NCBI GenBank assembly: GCA_903913285.1 | Contig: CAIWKO010000058.1 | Location: 1-63,310 of the forward strand | Source: an uncultured Bacteroidales bacterium | GTDB taxonomy: Bacteria; Bacteroidota; Bacteroidia; Bacteroidales; CAIWKO01 | Length of the DNA stretch: 63,310 nucleotides | Reading direction: 5' to 3' | Part shown: positions 25,731-35,800 of the stretch, piece after piece | How positions within the stretch are numbered: position 1 is the first letter of the stretch | How the letters are laid out: each line of letters begins with the position of its first letter | The notes under the pieces: model-generated | Databases searched by the model: none | What the model saw: only the letters and a program-made list of their open reading frames with translations | Told to the model about the DNA's origin: nothing | Program-made: the position numbers and the translations under genes

Positions 25731-27800
25731 ATGAAAAAACAATACTTCTCAATTCCTAATTCAACACGCCTAATTGCAAAATTCACAATTCTATTAGTCA
25801 TTGTAATAAGCATTCTTGACCTAATAGGTTGGATATTTAATGTTACATTTCTTAAAGGCTTTAATTCGGAAGGTACGCCGATGAAAGTTATTACTGCGTC
25901 ATGTTTTATTTTATCAAGTATAGCAATACTATTTTTTCAAATTAGTTCAAAAACCGGATTGCAGAAATTTCTTTCGAAAACAATAGCGATAATAATAGGT
26001 ATAGTAGGCTTGCTTACTATCGCTGTTTATATCAATGTTCTTAGAACCGGGATAGATTTTCCTTTTGTTAATTTTCCGTTTTTTAATCTTTTCTTAGCAC
26101 CGGCTACCAGAATGGCTTTAATAACAGCTTCATTATTCTTTGTTATTGGCATAGTATTATTTCTCCTTTCCAGCGATAAAATTATCAATGCAAACATAGC
26201 TCATGCTTTTATATTACCAGTTTTAATTGTAAGCTACATTGTTGTAGCCAGCTATATTCTTAAAGTTCATTCAATACATAGTATTCAGAATATAGGTGTT
26301 GCATTAAATTCAGGCATTGCCTTTTTAACACTCAGTTTAGCCGTTTTATTCAATCGATCAGATACGTGGCTTATGAAAGTATTTATAAGCGAAAATGCGG
26401 GCGGAATAATGGCACGTAAACTTTTACCAATACTTATAACTCTTCCTGTTATCATTGGATGGTTCAGAATTTATGGAGAAGAGTCAAATCTTTTTGAATC
26501 TAAATTAGGTGTTTTGCTCGTAGCAATTACGTATGTTATTTGTTTTTTATTTTTGATATGGCTTACAGCTAAATACTCTAATCGAACTGATTATAAATAT
26601 AGGAAAAAGTTAACAGAAGCCAAACTGAATGCCGACATAGCATCAGATAGTGCTAAAAATGCAATGCGAATAGCAGAAGATGCAATGAATGCTAAACAAC
26701 AATTTTTAGCAAACATGAGTCATGAAATTCGTACCCCAATGAATGCAATAATAGGGTTTACTAAAGTTGTGTTAAAAACAGATTTATCGTCAAGTCAGAA
26801 AGAATATTTGACAGCAATAAAATTAAGTGGTGATGCATTAATTGTACTCATTAACGATATACTCGATTTGGCCAAAGTAGATGCAGGGAAATTAACATTT
26901 GAGCAAACACCATTCAATATGTCATTATCAATATCTGCGATGCTTCATTTGTTTGAACTTAAAATTCAAGAAAAGAATTTAGAGCTGGTAAAAGATTATG
27001 ATAATAATATACCTGGAGTATTGATTGGCGATCCAGCTCGTTTGCACCAGATTATTTTAAACCTAATGAGTAATGCAGTAAAGTTTACAACAAAAGGAAA
27101 AATTTCAGTAAGTATTCGTTTGTTAAATGAAGATGCAGAAAATGCTACTATTAAATTTTCAATTACAGATACAGGAATTGGAATTCCGGAAAACGAAATA
27201 GAAAATATTTTTGATAACTTTCAACAAGCAAGCAGTAGTACTGCCAGGTTATATGGTGGTACGGGATTAGGACTTGCTATTGTTAAACAATTAGTAGAAC
27301 GACAGGGAGGTAGTCTTAATGTAAAAAGTAAAATAGATGAGGGTTCTACATTTAGTTTTATAATAGATTTTAAAAAAACAAATCTTAATGTCGGAATAGA
27401 AACAGAAAAATTGGAATTAAATGCTGATATTAAAAACATAAAAGTATTAGTGGTTGAAGATGTTGCACTCAACCAATTATTAATGAAAACAATATTGTAT
27501 GATTTTGGGTTTGAACTTGATATTGCAGATAATGGAAAAATAGCCATTGAGAAACTACAAGCTAAGTCTTACGATATTATTTTGATGGATTTACAAATGC
27601 CCGTAATGAATGGGTTTGAAGCTACTGATTACATTCGCAATAAAATGAAATCTAATATTCCAATCATCGCTTTAACTGCGGATGTAACTACCGTTGATTT
27701 AGAAAAATGCAAAGTTGTTGGCATAAATGATTATATCTCAAAACCACTCGATGAAAAGTTATTGTATAAAAAAATAGTTGGACTAGTAAAGAAATTATAA
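25731..27800 (+). CDS. hybrid sensor histidine kinase with receiver domain
   Basis: This 689-residue protein has about eight membrane helices (residues 15-285) without a large periplasmic loop, a short helix, a HisKA domain with the phosphoacceptor H331 in ANMSHEIRTPMNAIIGF, an HATPase_c domain (about 435-555; NLMSNAVKFT N-box, DTGIGI and GGTGLGLAI G-boxes) and a C-terminal receiver domain with phosphoacceptor D620 in IILMDLQMPVMNGF. It senses through its membrane part and passes phosphate internally to its receiver; no HPt or output domain is attached. The promoter/leader is shared with the PKD lipoprotein gene 1.3 kb upstream, which hints at co-regulation. Confidence 0.9.
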   Translation: MKKQYFSIPNSTRLIAKFTILLVIVISILDLIGWIFNVTFLKGFNSEGTPMKVITASCFILSSIAILFFQISSKTGLQKFLSKTIAIIIGIVGLLTIAVYINVLRTGIDFPFVNFPFFNLFLAPATRMALITASLFFVIGIVLFLLSSDKIINANIAHAFILPVLIVSYIVVASYILKVHSIHSIQNIGVALNSGIAFLTLSLAVLFNRSDTWLMKVFISENAGGIMARKLLPILITLPVIIGWFRIYGEESNLFESKLGVLLVAITYVICFLFLIWLTAKYSNRTDYKYRKKLTEAKLNADIASDSAKNAMRIAEDAMNAKQQFLANMSHEIRTPMNAIIGFTKVVLKTDLSSSQKEYLTAIKLSGDALIVLINDILDLAKVDAGKLTFEQTPFNMSLSISAMLHLFELKIQEKNLELVKDYDNNIPGVLIGDPARLHQIILNLMSNAVKFTTKGKISVSIRLLNEDAENATIKFSITDTGIGIPENEIENIFDNFQQASSSTARLYGGTGLGLAIVKQLVERQGGSLNVKSKIDEGSTFSFIIDFKKTNLNVGIETEKLELNADIKNIKVLVVEDVALNQLLMKTILYDFGFELDIADNGKIAIEKLQAKSYDIILMDLQMPVMNGFEATDYIRNKMKSNIPIIALTADVTTVDLEKCKVVGINDYISKPLDEKLLYKKIVGLVKKL

Positions 27801-27858
27801 TTTCTCCGCGAGCGGGGGATTGCATTCAAATGCTCATCTCGCACTCATCTTCCGAAAC

Positions 27859-27884
27859 ATACAAATAAAAACATGCAATAAAAA
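27859..27884 (+). repeat. 26-bp direct repeat, left copy
   Basis: This sequence (core ACAAATAAAAACATGC) recurs exactly at 28697-28722; similarity extends about 10 bp further left with mismatches. The two copies flank the 27976-28644 gene. Confidence 0.8.
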
Positions 27885-27896
27885 GAATAAAAGTAT

Positions 27897-27904
27897 TATC
27901 TTTG
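27897..27904 (+). promoter_or_regulatory. -7 box ahead of the Cys-rich protein gene
   Basis: TATCTTTG fits TAnnTTTG; transcription would start near 27911, 65 bp before the start codon at 27976. Confidence 0.5.
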
Positions 27905-27975
27905 AAATCGCACAGCATAGTTGAGTAAAGGATGTGGCTAAAAAGTAAGACCTGAATTAAAAAACAGAATGAAGT

Positions 27976-28644
27976 ATGCACCATGATTTATTAAAATATT
28001 ACACCCGGGTGGAGCTTGAAATATTTCAATTGATGGATTTTCATGAGAAATGCATAACTGATAAAATACAAGCAGGGATGCAGGAACCGCAATATACTGA
28101 AATGATCACTACATTCGGTATGCTCAGAAAGATCATCAACAAAAGAACTTCAGGACGAAAATTACTGGCTCAGAAGTTAGAAGAACGGGATGCAAGTCTT
28201 ATGTATGACCGCACTCATGTTCGTTGTCCAATATGTAATATTTTACGTGAAGTTATAATAGTTGGTGAAGGCAGGCATCCTAACACAGGTTTTTTATGCG
28301 ACAATATAAAATGTAGCTTTTGCAGCAATGAGTTTATGAACGATATGCCTAACAATCATGACGATCAAACAAAACATTTTGAGTCGGAAATAAAAAATTT
28401 AAAAGAAATGTTTAAGAATGTAGTCTACAAAAAACTTTTTCCCGAAATGCATAATGAAATACCGACTCTTATCGAGGAAATCAAAATATTAAAAAAGTCA
28501 GAACAAAAACGAAAAAGAATAATGGAAAAAACCCGCCTTTTTGCCATTGAAGGCGAAGCCAGGATGGCTAATCTGCGCGACGAATTATTGGCAATGCAGG
28601 CCAACGGTGTCAATACTGCTGATTTGGGGAAATATCTGAATTAA
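27976..28644 (+). CDS. Cys-rich zinc-binding-like protein of unknown function
   Basis: This 222-residue soluble protein has a helical N-terminal third, then a probable zinc site made from RCPIC (about residues 78-82) and CDNIKCSFC (about 108-116), then a charged coiled-coil C-terminal half (residues 125-215) with several Lys/Glu heptads. It could be a nucleic-acid-binding or regulatory protein, but I do not recognise the family. Start: the ATG at 27970 runs into a stop, so 27976 is the first usable start. The gene with its promoter is framed by 26-bp direct repeats, suggesting that it moved or was duplicated as a unit. Confidence 0.65.
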   Translation: MHHDLLKYYTRVELEIFQLMDFHEKCITDKIQAGMQEPQYTEMITTFGMLRKIINKRTSGRKLLAQKLEERDASLMYDRTHVRCPICNILREVIIVGEGRHPNTGFLCDNIKCSFCSNEFMNDMPNNHDDQTKHFESEIKNLKEMFKNVVYKKLFPEMHNEIPTLIEEIKILKKSEQKRKRIMEKTRLFAIEGEARMANLRDELLAMQANGVNTADLGKYLN

Positions 28645-28906
28645 AAAACGACCCAGTATGGTAAAGGTTCCCTTGCCTGAATCCGTCTTTTGAAGGATAC
28701 AAATAAAAACATGCAATAAAAAATGAAATACAATCCTGCAAAATGGCATGAGGATGCATTTTTAAATCCAAATCTTTATTAAAACGTTGTGTCATCTTGC
28801 GAAAAGAACTACTCCCCCATTATATGCACAGCATTTGATACACCCATGATGTGTGATTCGAAAAATCAATTATCTGAATACCACACTGACTCTCGATAAA
28901 AAAGAC
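28645..28906. other. intergenic region with right copy of a 26-bp direct repeat
   Basis: The direct repeat at 28697-28722 equals 27859-27884. Otherwise there is no gene or stable hairpin in the region. Confidence 0.5.
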
Positions 28907-28914
28907 TACTTTTG
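28907..28914 (+). promoter_or_regulatory. -7 box of the typA promoter
   Basis: TACTTTTG matches TAnnTTTG and lies 39 bp before the typA start codon at 28953, giving a leader of about 30 nt. Confidence 0.55.
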
Positions 28915-28952
28915 CAAACTCTTTTGAAAAACACATCATTTAACTCTGCAGA

Positions 28953-30761
28953 ATGCCAGAAATCAGAAATGTAGCTATCATTGCCCACGTCGATCACGGA
29001 AAAACAACCATGGTGGACCGAATTCTTTATCAAGTTAAACTTTTCCGCGACAATCAGGAAGTAAAAGATCTTATCCTCGATTCGAACGATCTGGAACGCG
29101 AACGCGGCATCACCATATTATCGAAAAACGTTTCGGTGCGCTATAAAGGCGTGAAAATAAACATCATCGACACTCCCGGTCACTCCGATTTCGGCGGTGA
29201 AGTGGAGCGTGTGCTCAACATGTCGGACGGAGTTCTTTTGCTGGTGGATGCTTTCGAAGGTCCTATGCCTCAGACACGTTTTGTGTTGCAAAAGGCTTTG
29301 GAACTCGGACTGAAACCTATAGTGGTGATCAACAAAGTGGATAAACCCAATTGTTCGCCCGACGAAGTGCACGAAAAAGTGTTCGATCTGATGTATAGCC
29401 TCGATGCTACGGAAGACCAACTGAGTTTTCCTACTGTTTATGGCTCATCAAAACAAGGCTGGATGTCGGACGACTGGCGCAATGTAACCACTGATGTTAC
29501 CTACCTGCTGGATATGATCATCAAACACATACCCGCGCCGCAACAGTTGCCCGGAACCTTGCAGTTGCAGATCAGCTCGCTTGATTATTCATCTTATGTG
29601 GGCCGCATTGCAGTGGGCAGAATTTCGCGCGGAAGTGTGAAAGCAGGCATGCACGTTTCTATTGTGAAAAACGACGGCACACTCACCAAATCGGTGATTA
29701 AAGAATTGTATCTGTTTGAAGGACTGGGAAAAGAAAAGATAAAAACCGAGGTAAAAGCCGGAGAGATATGCGCTATTTTAGGACCCGAGAATTTTGATAT
29801 AGGCGATACTATCGCCGATCTGGAAAACCCTGAAGGTATGGATCGTATCAGCGTTGACGAACCTACCATGAGCATGCTTTTCACCATCAACAACTCGCCT
29901 TTTTTCGGTAAGGAAGGCGTTTATGTTACCTCGCGCCATTTGCGCGAACGCTTGTTCAAAGAAACCGAACGCAACCTGGCTCTGAGAGTTGAAGAAACCG
30001 ATTCGCCCGATAAACTGCTGGTGTTTGGCCGCGGCATTTTACATTTGTCTGTCCTGGTGGAAACGATGCGCCGCGAAGGATACGAATTTCAGCTGGGTCA
30101 ACCTCAGGTAATTATAAAAGAAATAAACGGAGAGAAGAACGAACCCATTGAGAATCTTACTATCCATGTTCCCGAGCCTTTTTCAGGCAAAGTTATTGAA
30201 ATAGTTACCAAACGCAAAGGCGATATTGCCACCATCGAAAGTCGCAACGACCGTATCGAACTAAAATTTGATATTCCTGCACGCGGATTGATAGGATTGA
30301 CCAATGCTGTTTTAACTGCCACCGAAGGTGAGGCTGTTATTGCTCACACCTTTAAGGGTTTCGAACCCTGGAAAGGCGAAATTCCCAGCCGCCGGAACGG
30401 TTCGCTTATTTCGATGGAAACCGGAATAGCCATAACATATTCACTCGATAAACTTCAGGACAGGGGCAGCTTTTTCATCCTCCCCAACGAGAATATTTAT
30501 GGAGGACAGATCGTTGGCGAAAACACCCGCGGTGATGATATTGTGGTGAATCTTATTAAGACCAAGAAACTTACAAACGTTCGTGCTTCGGGCACCGACG
30601 ACAAAGCTACTATTATACCTGCTATAAAATTCTCGCTGGAAGAAGCCATGGAATACATAAAAGATGATGAATACGTTGAAGTTACTCCAAAATCGATACG
30701 TTTGCGGAAGATAATCCTCGACGAAACCATGAGAAAACGAAGTAAAAAATCTGAAAATTAG
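28953..30761 (+). CDS. typA: ribosome-associated GTPase TypA/BipA
   Basis: This 602-residue translational GTPase has the P-loop AHVDHGKTTMVD (about residues 11-22), switch I with RERGITILSKNV, DTPGHSDFGGEVERV (G3, about 68-82) and NKVDKP (G4, about 128-133), followed by EF-G-like domain II, domains III and V, and the TypA-specific C-terminal domain (RRNGSLISMETGIA onward). TypA binds the 70S ribosome, helps 50S assembly and low-temperature or stress growth. The length is normal for the family (about 600). It has its own promoter and may be read through into the ccmE-like gene 51 bp downstream. Confidence 0.97.
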   Translation: MPEIRNVAIIAHVDHGKTTMVDRILYQVKLFRDNQEVKDLILDSNDLERERGITILSKNVSVRYKGVKINIIDTPGHSDFGGEVERVLNMSDGVLLLVDAFEGPMPQTRFVLQKALELGLKPIVVINKVDKPNCSPDEVHEKVFDLMYSLDATEDQLSFPTVYGSSKQGWMSDDWRNVTTDVTYLLDMIIKHIPAPQQLPGTLQLQISSLDYSSYVGRIAVGRISRGSVKAGMHVSIVKNDGTLTKSVIKELYLFEGLGKEKIKTEVKAGEICAILGPENFDIGDTIADLENPEGMDRISVDEPTMSMLFTINNSPFFGKEGVYVTSRHLRERLFKETERNLALRVEETDSPDKLLVFGRGILHLSVLVETMRREGYEFQLGQPQVIIKEINGEKNEPIENLTIHVPEPFSGKVIEIVTKRKGDIATIESRNDRIELKFDIPARGLIGLTNAVLTATEGEAVIAHTFKGFEPWKGEIPSRRNGSLISMETGIAITYSLDKLQDRGSFFILPNENIYGGQIVGENTRGDDIVVNLIKTKKLTNVRASGTDDKATIIPAIKFSLEEAMEYIKDDEYVEVTPKSIRLRKIILDETMRKRSKKSEN

Positions 30762-30812
30762 TTTATTATCGAAAAATAGAGTCCTATTACTTTGTTATCG
30801 TAATTTAGCCTT

Positions 30813-31226
30813 ATGAAGATCGGTAAAATAATCATAATAATTTCCATCATCGTTAGTATTGGCGTTGTTATCAGTTTCATGGTGAATATGAACACCTACT
30901 CAAACTTTGCGGAAGCCAAAAAACACAGCGAAAAGGAACAACAGATCATCGGCACTCTGAATAAGAGTAAACCGGTTAAATATGATACCATTGCTGCTAA
31001 AGTTTATTTTACTTTTTTTATGCGCGACGAACAGGGCACCGAGATGAAAGTGATGTTTAACGATCTGAAGCCTCAAGATTTCGAAAAGCTGCAACAAGTG
31101 GTCGTAACAGGCTCGGTGAAAGAAAATGCATTCTACGCCACCAAAATGCTGTTAAAATGCCCTTCAAAGTACAACAGTAATAAGATTCCCGAAAAATATA
31201 AAGATACGGAATACAAATCGCACTAA
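30813..31226 (+). CDS. ccmE: CcmE-type cytochrome c maturation heme chaperone (CxxxY variant)
   Basis: This 137-residue protein has one N-terminal membrane anchor (residues 5-26) and an OB-fold domain (about 45-115) matching CcmE, the periplasmic heme chaperone of system I cytochrome c maturation. Classical CcmE binds heme covalently through a His; here the equivalent site reads LLKCPSKYN, so C116 and Y120 form the CxxxY variant known from Desulfovibrio and archaea. The tail is hydrophilic. A TAATTTAG sequence (30801-30808) just before the start is an imperfect -7 box, so it may be read from typA or from a near-leaderless promoter. Confidence 0.8.
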   Translation: MKIGKIIIIISIIVSIGVVISFMVNMNTYSNFAEAKKHSEKEQQIIGTLNKSKPVKYDTIAAKVYFTFFMRDEQGTEMKVMFNDLKPQDFEKLQQVVVTGSVKENAFYATKMLLKCPSKYNSNKIPEKYKDTEYKSH

Positions 31227-31227
31227 A

Positions 31228-31767
31228 CTATTTCGTCCTGAAGGTAACTTTCAGATCATCCATATAGAACGCGGGAATATCGTCATTCCAGGCATAAATG
31301 CTGATCTTATCGTTGGGCAACAGGTTGTCGGGCAATTCAAAATCGGCCTTTATCTCTTTCCACAGATTAGCATTTTTTACCGAATCGGATAAAGTTATCC
31401 CTTTCCAGTACACATTTTTGCCTTTCGAATCGATACTGCAAACCAAACTTCCTTTTATATTAAACTGGGTGAAATAAACCCACACATCAACATTGACCTT
31501 CTTCGGCAAGGTATCGGAAATATTGCGAAACACATCGCTATATCCAAAACTATATCTGTGGGCAGAATCTGTTTTGCTGGATAACAGACCTGAGTGTGCA
31601 ACGTCTTTAACTAAAGTAAATTGATTTATCCAGCTTGCATTTTCCATATCGTTCGAAAAGCTAATGGTTCCGGGCTCAGACTTAGCTTTATGTTGGCTGC
31701 AACTGCAAATGGCAAACAGGAAAAGGATAGCCATAACCATTCCGAAAATACGCGTTATTTTATTCAT
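31228..31767 (-). CDS. lipoprotein of unknown function
   Basis: This 179-residue protein starts at MNKITRIFG; a frame-open extension to 31806 overlaps the tsaD stop and is less likely. The lipobox is FAICSC (Cys near residue 22). The mature part is a single strand-rich jelly-roll-like domain (VNVDVWVYFTQFNIKG, WKEIKADFELPD, MDDLKVTF) similar in style to carbohydrate-binding modules. Location is probably the outer membrane. It follows tsaD in the same direction (35 bp) and converges on ccmE. Confidence 0.7.
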   Translation of the reverse strand: MNKITRIFGMVMAILFLFAICSCSQHKAKSEPGTISFSNDMENASWINQFTLVKDVAHSGLLSSKTDSAHRYSFGYSDVFRNISDTLPKKVNVDVWVYFTQFNIKGSLVCSIDSKGKNVYWKGITLSDSVKNANLWKEIKADFELPDNLLPNDKISIYAWNDDIPAFYMDDLKVTFRTK

Positions 31768-31802
31768 AATGTGAGTTCTGTCAACATGTATTTTTGTACA
31801 TC

Positions 31803-32828
31803 TCATGGCATATTACTTCGTGTATAGGGAGTACTATGCTGGTCGGCAAATTCATTATTTAAAAACTTATAATAACCTGCTACAGCCACCATAGCAGCAT
31901 TGTCTGTGCTAAAAACAGCTTTGGGTAAAAACAGCGACCAATTCATTGTATCTTTTTCATTCAACAAAGCATTTCGCAATGCAGAATTTGCCGAAACTCC
32001 TCCTGAAATAGCTATTTGCCGGATTCCGGTTTGCAAAGATGCCTGTTTTAGTTTTTTAACAAGAACCGAAACAATAGTTTGCTGAATAGAAGCACTCAGA
32101 TCGGCAAGGTTTTGCTGTATAAAGTCAGGATTCTTTCTCAAATTGTCGCGGACAAAATATAAGAACGAAGTTTTTAATCCACTGAAACTGAAATCCAGAT
32201 CACCTATCTTTGGTTCGGGGAACGAATACTTTAAAGGATCACCACTTTTGGCATTCATATCGATCATTTGGCCGCCCGGATATGGGAGACCCAGTATCTT
32301 TGCTGCTTTGTCAAACGCCTCACCAGCAGCATCATCAATGGTATTTCCGATCACTTCAAAAGAATAATAACTTTTCACCAATATAATACGGGTATGTCCA
32401 CCCGAAACGATCAAACATAAATACGGAAACTGAGGTAAAAGCTTTTCTTCGCCTTGTTCCACAATAAAATGAGAAAGGATATGTGCCTGAAGATGATCAA
32501 CTTCCACGAGTGTTGTCGCCAATGCCAGTGACATAGCTTTGGCAAAAGAGGTTCCTACCAGCAAAGAGCCCAATAAACCCGGACCACGGGTAAAGGCAAT
32601 TGCGGATAATTGATTTTTTTGTACATTTGCTTTTTGAAGAGCTTCGTCAATCACAGGAACGATGCTAATTTGGTGTGCCCTTGAAGCATATTCCGGTACC
32701 ACACCGCCATAGTTTTTGTGAATGTCCTGGTTGGCAATAACATTCGATAATAATACGTTATTATTGACAACGGCAGCCGAAGTATCATCGCATGATGATT
32801 CTATACCAAGAATGAATAAGTTCATCAA
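31803..32828 (-). CDS. tsaD: tRNA N6-threonylcarbamoyladenosine synthase subunit TsaD
   Basis: This 341-residue ASKHA-fold protein has the TsaD signature: LGIESSCDDTSAAVV (about residues 7-21), H112 and H116 of the metal site in DHLQAHILSH, the SGGHTRI loop, GGVSANS near residue 273 and the C-terminal STDNAAM motif. With TsaB and TsaE it transfers the threonylcarbamoyl group to A37 of ANN-decoding tRNAs. Length is normal. It is divergent from tamB with only about 70 bp between start codons, so the two promoters overlap or face each other. Confidence 0.97.
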   Translation of the reverse strand: MMNLFILGIESSCDDTSAAVVNNNVLLSNVIANQDIHKNYGGVVPEYASRAHQISIVPVIDEALQKANVQKNQLSAIAFTRGPGLLGSLLVGTSFAKAMSLALATTLVEVDHLQAHILSHFIVEQGEEKLLPQFPYLCLIVSGGHTRIILVKSYYSFEVIGNTIDDAAGEAFDKAAKILGLPYPGGQMIDMNAKSGDPLKYSFPEPKIGDLDFSFSGLKTSFLYFVRDNLRKNPDFIQQNLADLSASIQQTIVSVLVKKLKQASLQTGIRQIAISGGVSANSALRNALLNEKDTMNWSLFLPKAVFSTDNAAMVAVAGYYKFLNNEFADQHSTPYTRSNMP

Positions 32829-32896
32829 TAAAAATAAAATTCAAAGATATTAAAAAAATCTTCAAAATACTGATCATTGTTTATGCCGTCACTTTT

Positions 32897-35800
32897 GTGA
32901 TGCCTGCAAGTTTCTTTATTTTGTTGCAAAGCAATATCGTACAGACCTACCTCGGGCATAAAATATCCTCCTTTCTTTCTGAAAGATACCATACCGAGAT
33001 ATCAGTAGAAAAAGTAGATATACGTTTTTTCGTGGATGTGGTATTAACTAATGTTTATATCGCTGACAATCATCAAAAAACCTTATTAAAATCGGGCAGG
33101 ATACAATTCGACCTAGACGATTATACTTTATCAACAAATTATTTTGCCATAAACAAAATGGCATTTGAAAATACATATTTTAACCTGCACAGATATAAAA
33201 ATGACAGAAAAACCAATATTGATAATTTTATAGCGCTCTTTGGCAAAAGTTCCGACACATCAAAAAAGAAGACAGAGTATCCTCTGAAAATTAAAATCGG
33301 CAAACTTACTTTTTACAATTCCGGTTTTTCGTATGTTGACGACAATAAAGACCATAACAATAACGAAACAATGGATTTTGATGACATAAGCATAAAAAAG
33401 ATCAACATCAATATGCTTAATGTAGGTGTATTAGGTGACTCAGTAGTTGCTGACATTAAAAACATAGCTCTCAGTGAGAAAAGTGGTTTTATATTAAGTA
33501 GTTTTTCAGGTAAAGCGATAGTTTCCAAAAAAAATATTATTGTCAATAATTTACTGATAAAAACACCCAATTCGAACCTTGATCTTGACCTAAAATTCTC
33601 TTATTCTGACTTTGATTCCTTCAACGATTTTGTAAATATGGTCGATATACAGTCCACCATCCGTCCTACTGCATTGAATACTATCGATATAGCGCATTAC
33701 GCGAAAGAACTGACCGGAATGAACAATAAAATACTATTTGCTTCTCTGGTTAAGGGCAAGATTAATAACCTGAAAGTCAAGAATTTTAATTTAAAATACG
33801 GAAATAACACTACTCTGGATGCAGATGTTTCGATGAATGGTTTACCCAACATTAAAGAGACGTATATTAATTTAAAAATCAGAAAATCAACCTCATCAAT
33901 ACAAGACCTGAACAATATAATAATACCGTTACCCGACAGAAAAACAACACGTTTAGAATTACCAGCAATATTAAAACGTCTTGGAAGAGTGAACCTTAAA
34001 GGGGTATTTACGGGGTTTTACTCTGACTTTGTTGCATATGCCACTCTTCAAACCGACGTGGGAAGTGCCTCTACAGATATTATTCTTGGAAATTCGAATA
34101 AAGTATTAACGTATAATGGGAGAATAAAAACAGAAAACTTTGATCTAGGGTTATTTACAGGAACTTCTGATCTGTTTGGCAAAGTCAGCATAGATGCCCA
34201 AATCATTGGTTCGGGCTTTACTTCAAAAACAGCCTCATTCAAAGTCAATGGCAAATCGGATCTTTTCGAATTTAAAAAATATCAATACTCAAATATAGAA
34301 ATTAATGGAGGCCTTGACAAAATGGTATACACTGGTCTTATTGATGTTGCAGACAAAAATCTTAATCTGCATTTTAACGGATCTATGAATATAAACGATA
34401 CTTTACCTGTATTTGATTTTACTTCTAAAGTTAATTATGCCAATCTTAAAAATTTAAATCTCTTGCCGAAAGACTCCATTTCGGAATTCAACGGTGAATT
34501 AAAATTAAACTCCAAAGGAAATAATATTGATAACCTTGAAGGCACTGTTTTTATCGAAAAAGCGCACTTTATTCAGAACAATAAGCTGTTTTCTCTAGCT
34601 TCTTTAATGCTTGAAACCCATATAAATAAAACAGGTTACCGAACATTTGACTTGAAATCAGATTATGTTGATGCAAATTTCCGGGGATTTTTTGTTTTTA
34701 AGGAATTACCCAACTCATTTAAGCGATTTGTTCTATCCTATTTGCCAAATATTAATTTTAAACTTGATTCAAATTCTGAAGTTGCCCCCCGTCAGGAATT
34801 TGATTTTGTAATAAAACTTTACAACGCAACCCCTGTAATTCGATTTTTTATTCCCGAAGCAAAGATATCCGGAAACACAAGTATCGCTGGTAATTTCACC
34901 TCATTGAATAATACTGCAAAAATAAATGCTAGTTCATCTGAATTAAACTTTTATGGTAAAAGACTAGCTTACTGCAAAATAGAATTGAATGCTACTCCAA
35001 CAACTTTCAATTTTGAATTGAATTCTGATTCATTAAAACTTTCCGATAGCTCCTGGCTTTCAAATTTCAATATTGAAACCAATGAGCTAAATGATAGTCT
35101 TTTAACTAATGTTAGCTGGGATAATAAAAAAATTGTACATAAAAATGCCAGCAATATAAACTTCTATACTTATTTTTATCCTAATAGTCAGTTGATCATT
35201 GGGTTTAAACCATCCACACTTACTATTAATGACTCTGTTTGGTTGTTTAATACCAACGGAAATATCCTATTCGATACTTCGAGGATAACATTCAATAATG
35301 TTATGTTATTCAGAAATTTACAAAACATTGCAATTAACGGAAGTATCTCTAGAAATCCGCTGGAAATAGTTTCCGTTAAGTTCTCAAATTTTGATATCTC
35401 AAATCTTGATTATTTGACAAACTCTCAAAACTTTGATTTAGATGGAATAATAAACGGGAGTGTATTCGCTTCGGATCTGTATGGAAAGCCATCCTATTAT
35501 TCGGATCTTAAAATAAAAGATCTTGGTTTTAATGGTGACAAATTAGGGGATGCATCCGTTTTGAGCAGATGGGATTCTGAAAAGAAAGGAATTGGCATTA
35601 ATGCAGAGGTTGATTATATTGGGACAATTGGAATCAGTAAGCCATTGCTAGTGACCGGATATTATTATCCTACCAATGAAAAACAAAATTTTGATTTGGA
35701 TATTAGTGTAGATAATCTTCGTCTAAAAACCTTGTCCAGATATATCGCAAGTTTTGGAGCAATATACAGCGGTACTGCAACAGGCAAGGTTAAACTTACC

